NCBI RefSeq assembly: GCF_022049065.2
Contig: NZ_CP095744.1
Coordinates: 682,001-746,000, forward strand
Origin: Niallia sp. Man26
GTDB lineage: Bacteria; Bacillota; Bacilli; Bacillales; Cytobacillaceae
Direction: 5' to 3'
DNA: 64,000 bases
The notes beneath the pieces were generated by a model that made no database searches, was not told the origin of the DNA, and worked only from the letters and a program-made list of their open reading frames with translations. A program made the position numbers and the translations under genes. Of this stretch, positions 62,715-64,000 are shown one piece after another (the first letter of the stretch is position 1; each line of letters begins with the position of its first letter).

Positions 62715-62805
62715 CTTAAGGCGAGTATACTCGATTTTTTATTGTAAATAAGTGTTTCGAAGGACATTGGGAAAAGTCCCAGCGGTTGGTTCGTTTTGCT
62801 GCTAT

Positions 62806-63291
62806 TTAAAGCTTTGAAGATTTGCCAGTATAAAGTTTTATTTGAATACTTGTACATATAATGATAATTTTTGTTTGCGAAAACAAATCGATTTCATGTG
62901 ATAACAGCTTATCATCAATAGCGGTAATTTCGTCATAGCCCCACTCATCAATACCTCGCATCCCATCAAAGGCAATGCTATCACTGTTAGCATACACATT
63001 TCGTGTAATATCAAAGTCAAAGAAAAACCTTCTAACTTGGCTCCATATTACTTCATACAGTAAGTCATCATAATGCTTAATAATCATTATGATAGTTGTT
63101 GGGTCTTCCATATCCTCCTTGCTGTTGTTGTCAAAATGATTAACCAGTTTCATATCCTTGATGCTGGCATCATGAAAGGAATGATTAAGAACGAATTCAG
63201 CTGTGTCTGAATCAAAGCGATGGCTAATACTTTGCAAGTTTTGTTGATATCCTGCTAGATCCCAGTGATCTTCTGATATAAAGAACTTCAA
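62806..63291 (-). CDS. Conserved-looking protein of unknown function
   Basis: 161 residues, acidic, without membrane segments. Contains SFHDASIKDMKLVNH and IMIIKHYDDLLYEVIW and an FDFD stretch (FFFDFDITRNV). I do not recognise the family; its short alternating strands suggest a small beta-rich protein. The gene has no clear partner; no ribosome site better than GGGAG near the ATG is visible. Confidence 0.6.
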   Translation of the reverse strand: MKFFISEDHWDLAGYQQNLQSISHRFDSDTAEFVLNHSFHDASIKDMKLVNHFDNNSKEDMEDPTTIIMIIKHYDDLLYEVIWSQVRRFFFDFDITRNVYANSDSIAFDGMRGIDEWGYDEITAIDDKLLSHEIDLFSQTKIIIICTSIQIKLYTGKSSKL

Positions 63292-63383
63292 ATTATATAA
63301 CTCCCTTTTACTTTTTAGACATGCTTAAACAGATACGCACTTTGATAGGAAAAGGTTTCAGATAACATGCTAGAAAATAGTAA

Positions 63384-63409
63384 AAAAAGCTGCTTCACGC
63401 AGCTTTTTT
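63384..63409. terminator. Bidirectional intrinsic terminator
   Basis: AAAAAAGCTGC / GCAGCTTTTTT stem with TTCAC loop, A- and T-runs on both sides. Ends the DUF445 gene. Confidence 0.85.
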
Positions 63410-63416
63410 TAATTGA

Positions 63417-64000
63417 TTACATTAACTGAATTAAACCATGGATACCCGTCAGGATAATCCCAATAATAAACCCGCAAATAGCTCCGTTAACACGAATCCA
63501 TTGCAAGTCTTTTCCAATATTGTTTTCAATCATGTCAATCATTGTTTCGTTATCAAGCTTATCTAAGTTTTCTTGCACAAGATCACCAATTTTTGCATGA
63601 TTCTTTTCAATCAGGATTGTAATTTGCGTTTGTAACCATGCATCAATAGTCTTGCTGTTGCTCTGAACCATGCCAAGAAAGTGTAAGCACATTGGAATCA
63701 AATAAGCATCAATAAACTCTTCATCGTCCAATTGAAGCAGGATATTTTGCTGTATTTTTTGTAGGCTTTCCATTATAGTGCTGTCTAAATCCCATTCAGA
63801 AATCAACTGATTTTTCCACTTGTCGATTCCCTCTATCAGCTGTTCATTCTCGTTCATTGCTTCCATTTCTTTGCGAATATACTGGACTAAAGCTTCACGG
63901 TTTGGCTGTCCTTTATGCTGCAAGCTTCTTACACCGCTCAACAGTAAATTTTGCACGATGTTGCCAAGTTTCTCCTCGCTGAGCAAGCTTTCAATGGACC
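63417..64000 (-). CDS. DUF445-family membrane protein (5' end outside window)
   Basis: C-terminal part of a DUF445/YheB-like protein; the frame is open to the window edge, so the gene starts beyond 64000. About 194 codons are seen. A helical, charged region (SLLSEEKLGNIVQNLLLSG) is followed by QWIRVNGAICGFIIGIILTG, a C-terminal membrane segment typical of the family. Full proteins are near 375-400 residues. Function unknown. Confidence 0.75.
   Translation of the reverse strand, partial: SIESLLSEEKLGNIVQNLLLSGVRSLQHKGQPNREALVQYIRKEMEAMNENEQLIEGIDKWKNQLISEWDLDSTIMESLQKIQQNILLQLDDEEFIDAYLIPMCLHFLGMVQSNSKTIDAWLQTQITILIEKNHAKIGDLVQENLDKLDNETMIDMIENNIGKDLQWIRVNGAICGFIIGIILTGIHGLIQLM

Overview
The window looks like the chromosome of a low-GC, spore-forming Gram-positive bacterium of the family Bacillaceae. 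The reasons are strong AGGAGG-type ribosome binding sites, some TTG and GTG starts, CcpA-type cre boxes, two CotF-like spore-coat gene pairs beside an AdhB-like dehydrogenase, a Btr-FeuABC-YbbA siderophore locus in the Bacillus subtilis gene order, and a Bce-type antibiotic-sensing module. I see no rRNA, tRNA, IS element, prophage or CRISPR array.

Layout. 1-5.0 kb: carbohydrate uptake and pectin side-chain use (two divergent LplB/YtcP-type permeases, a membrane-bound AraC regulator, a rhamnogalacturonan acetylesterase), with three cre boxes. 5.1-8.6 kb: LysR, 3-hydroxyacyl-CoA dehydrogenase, TetR and SDR genes. 8.7-13.1 kb: a Bce-like two-component system plus ABC exporter, with a recognisable operator. 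13.4-18.3 kb: redox enzymes, an Rrf2 regulator, an AdhB-like dehydrogenase and the coat genes, including a 38-residue gene. 18.3-22.5 kb: carbonic anhydrase lipoprotein, small membrane proteins and a chemoreceptor.

22.5-38.2 kb is the most interesting part. A seven-gene minus-strand cluster encodes a LarA-family nickel-pincer enzyme, a fructuronate-reductase-like SDR, the cofactor synthesis proteins LarE, LarB and split LarC1/LarC2, and a nickel permease. Three near-identical 25-bp palindromes lie upstream of this cluster, between uxaC and a ROK repressor, and upstream of a GPH-type sugar transporter. They tie the nickel enzyme to hexuronate catabolism. UxaC makes fructuronate, the SDR would make mannonate, and D-mannonate and D-gluconate are C2 epimers, the kind of pair LarA-family enzymes can interconvert. 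I therefore propose a nickel-dependent hexuronate-to-gluconate route; no uxuA is present in the window. Between uxaC and the lar cluster lies a five-gene operon (AraC, two TIM-barrel isomerases, two Gfo/Idh/MocA oxidoreductases).

38.2-44.6 kb: iron acquisition (ybbA, feuC, feuB, feuA, btr and a divergent esterase) with two Fur-box-like sites. 44.7-45.0 kb: a probable type I toxin-antitoxin pair with convergent, 3'-overlapping transcripts. 45.1-50 kb: a large TerD-domain protein, an unknown membrane protein, an Asp/Glu racemase-family protein, and the debris of a LysR gene and an isopropylmalate/isocitrate dehydrogenase gene. 50.2-59.9 kb: RraA-type aldolase, MFS, methyltransferase, VanW protein, S1-domain protein, an EamA-Ddl-MocR cluster, an acetyltransferase and an SDR. 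60-64 kb: a 6-phospho-alpha-glucosidase locus whose EIIA-like protein lacks the phosphorylatable histidine, an unknown protein, and the truncated start of a DUF445 gene.

All calls come from reading translations and motifs by eye; no database search was possible.
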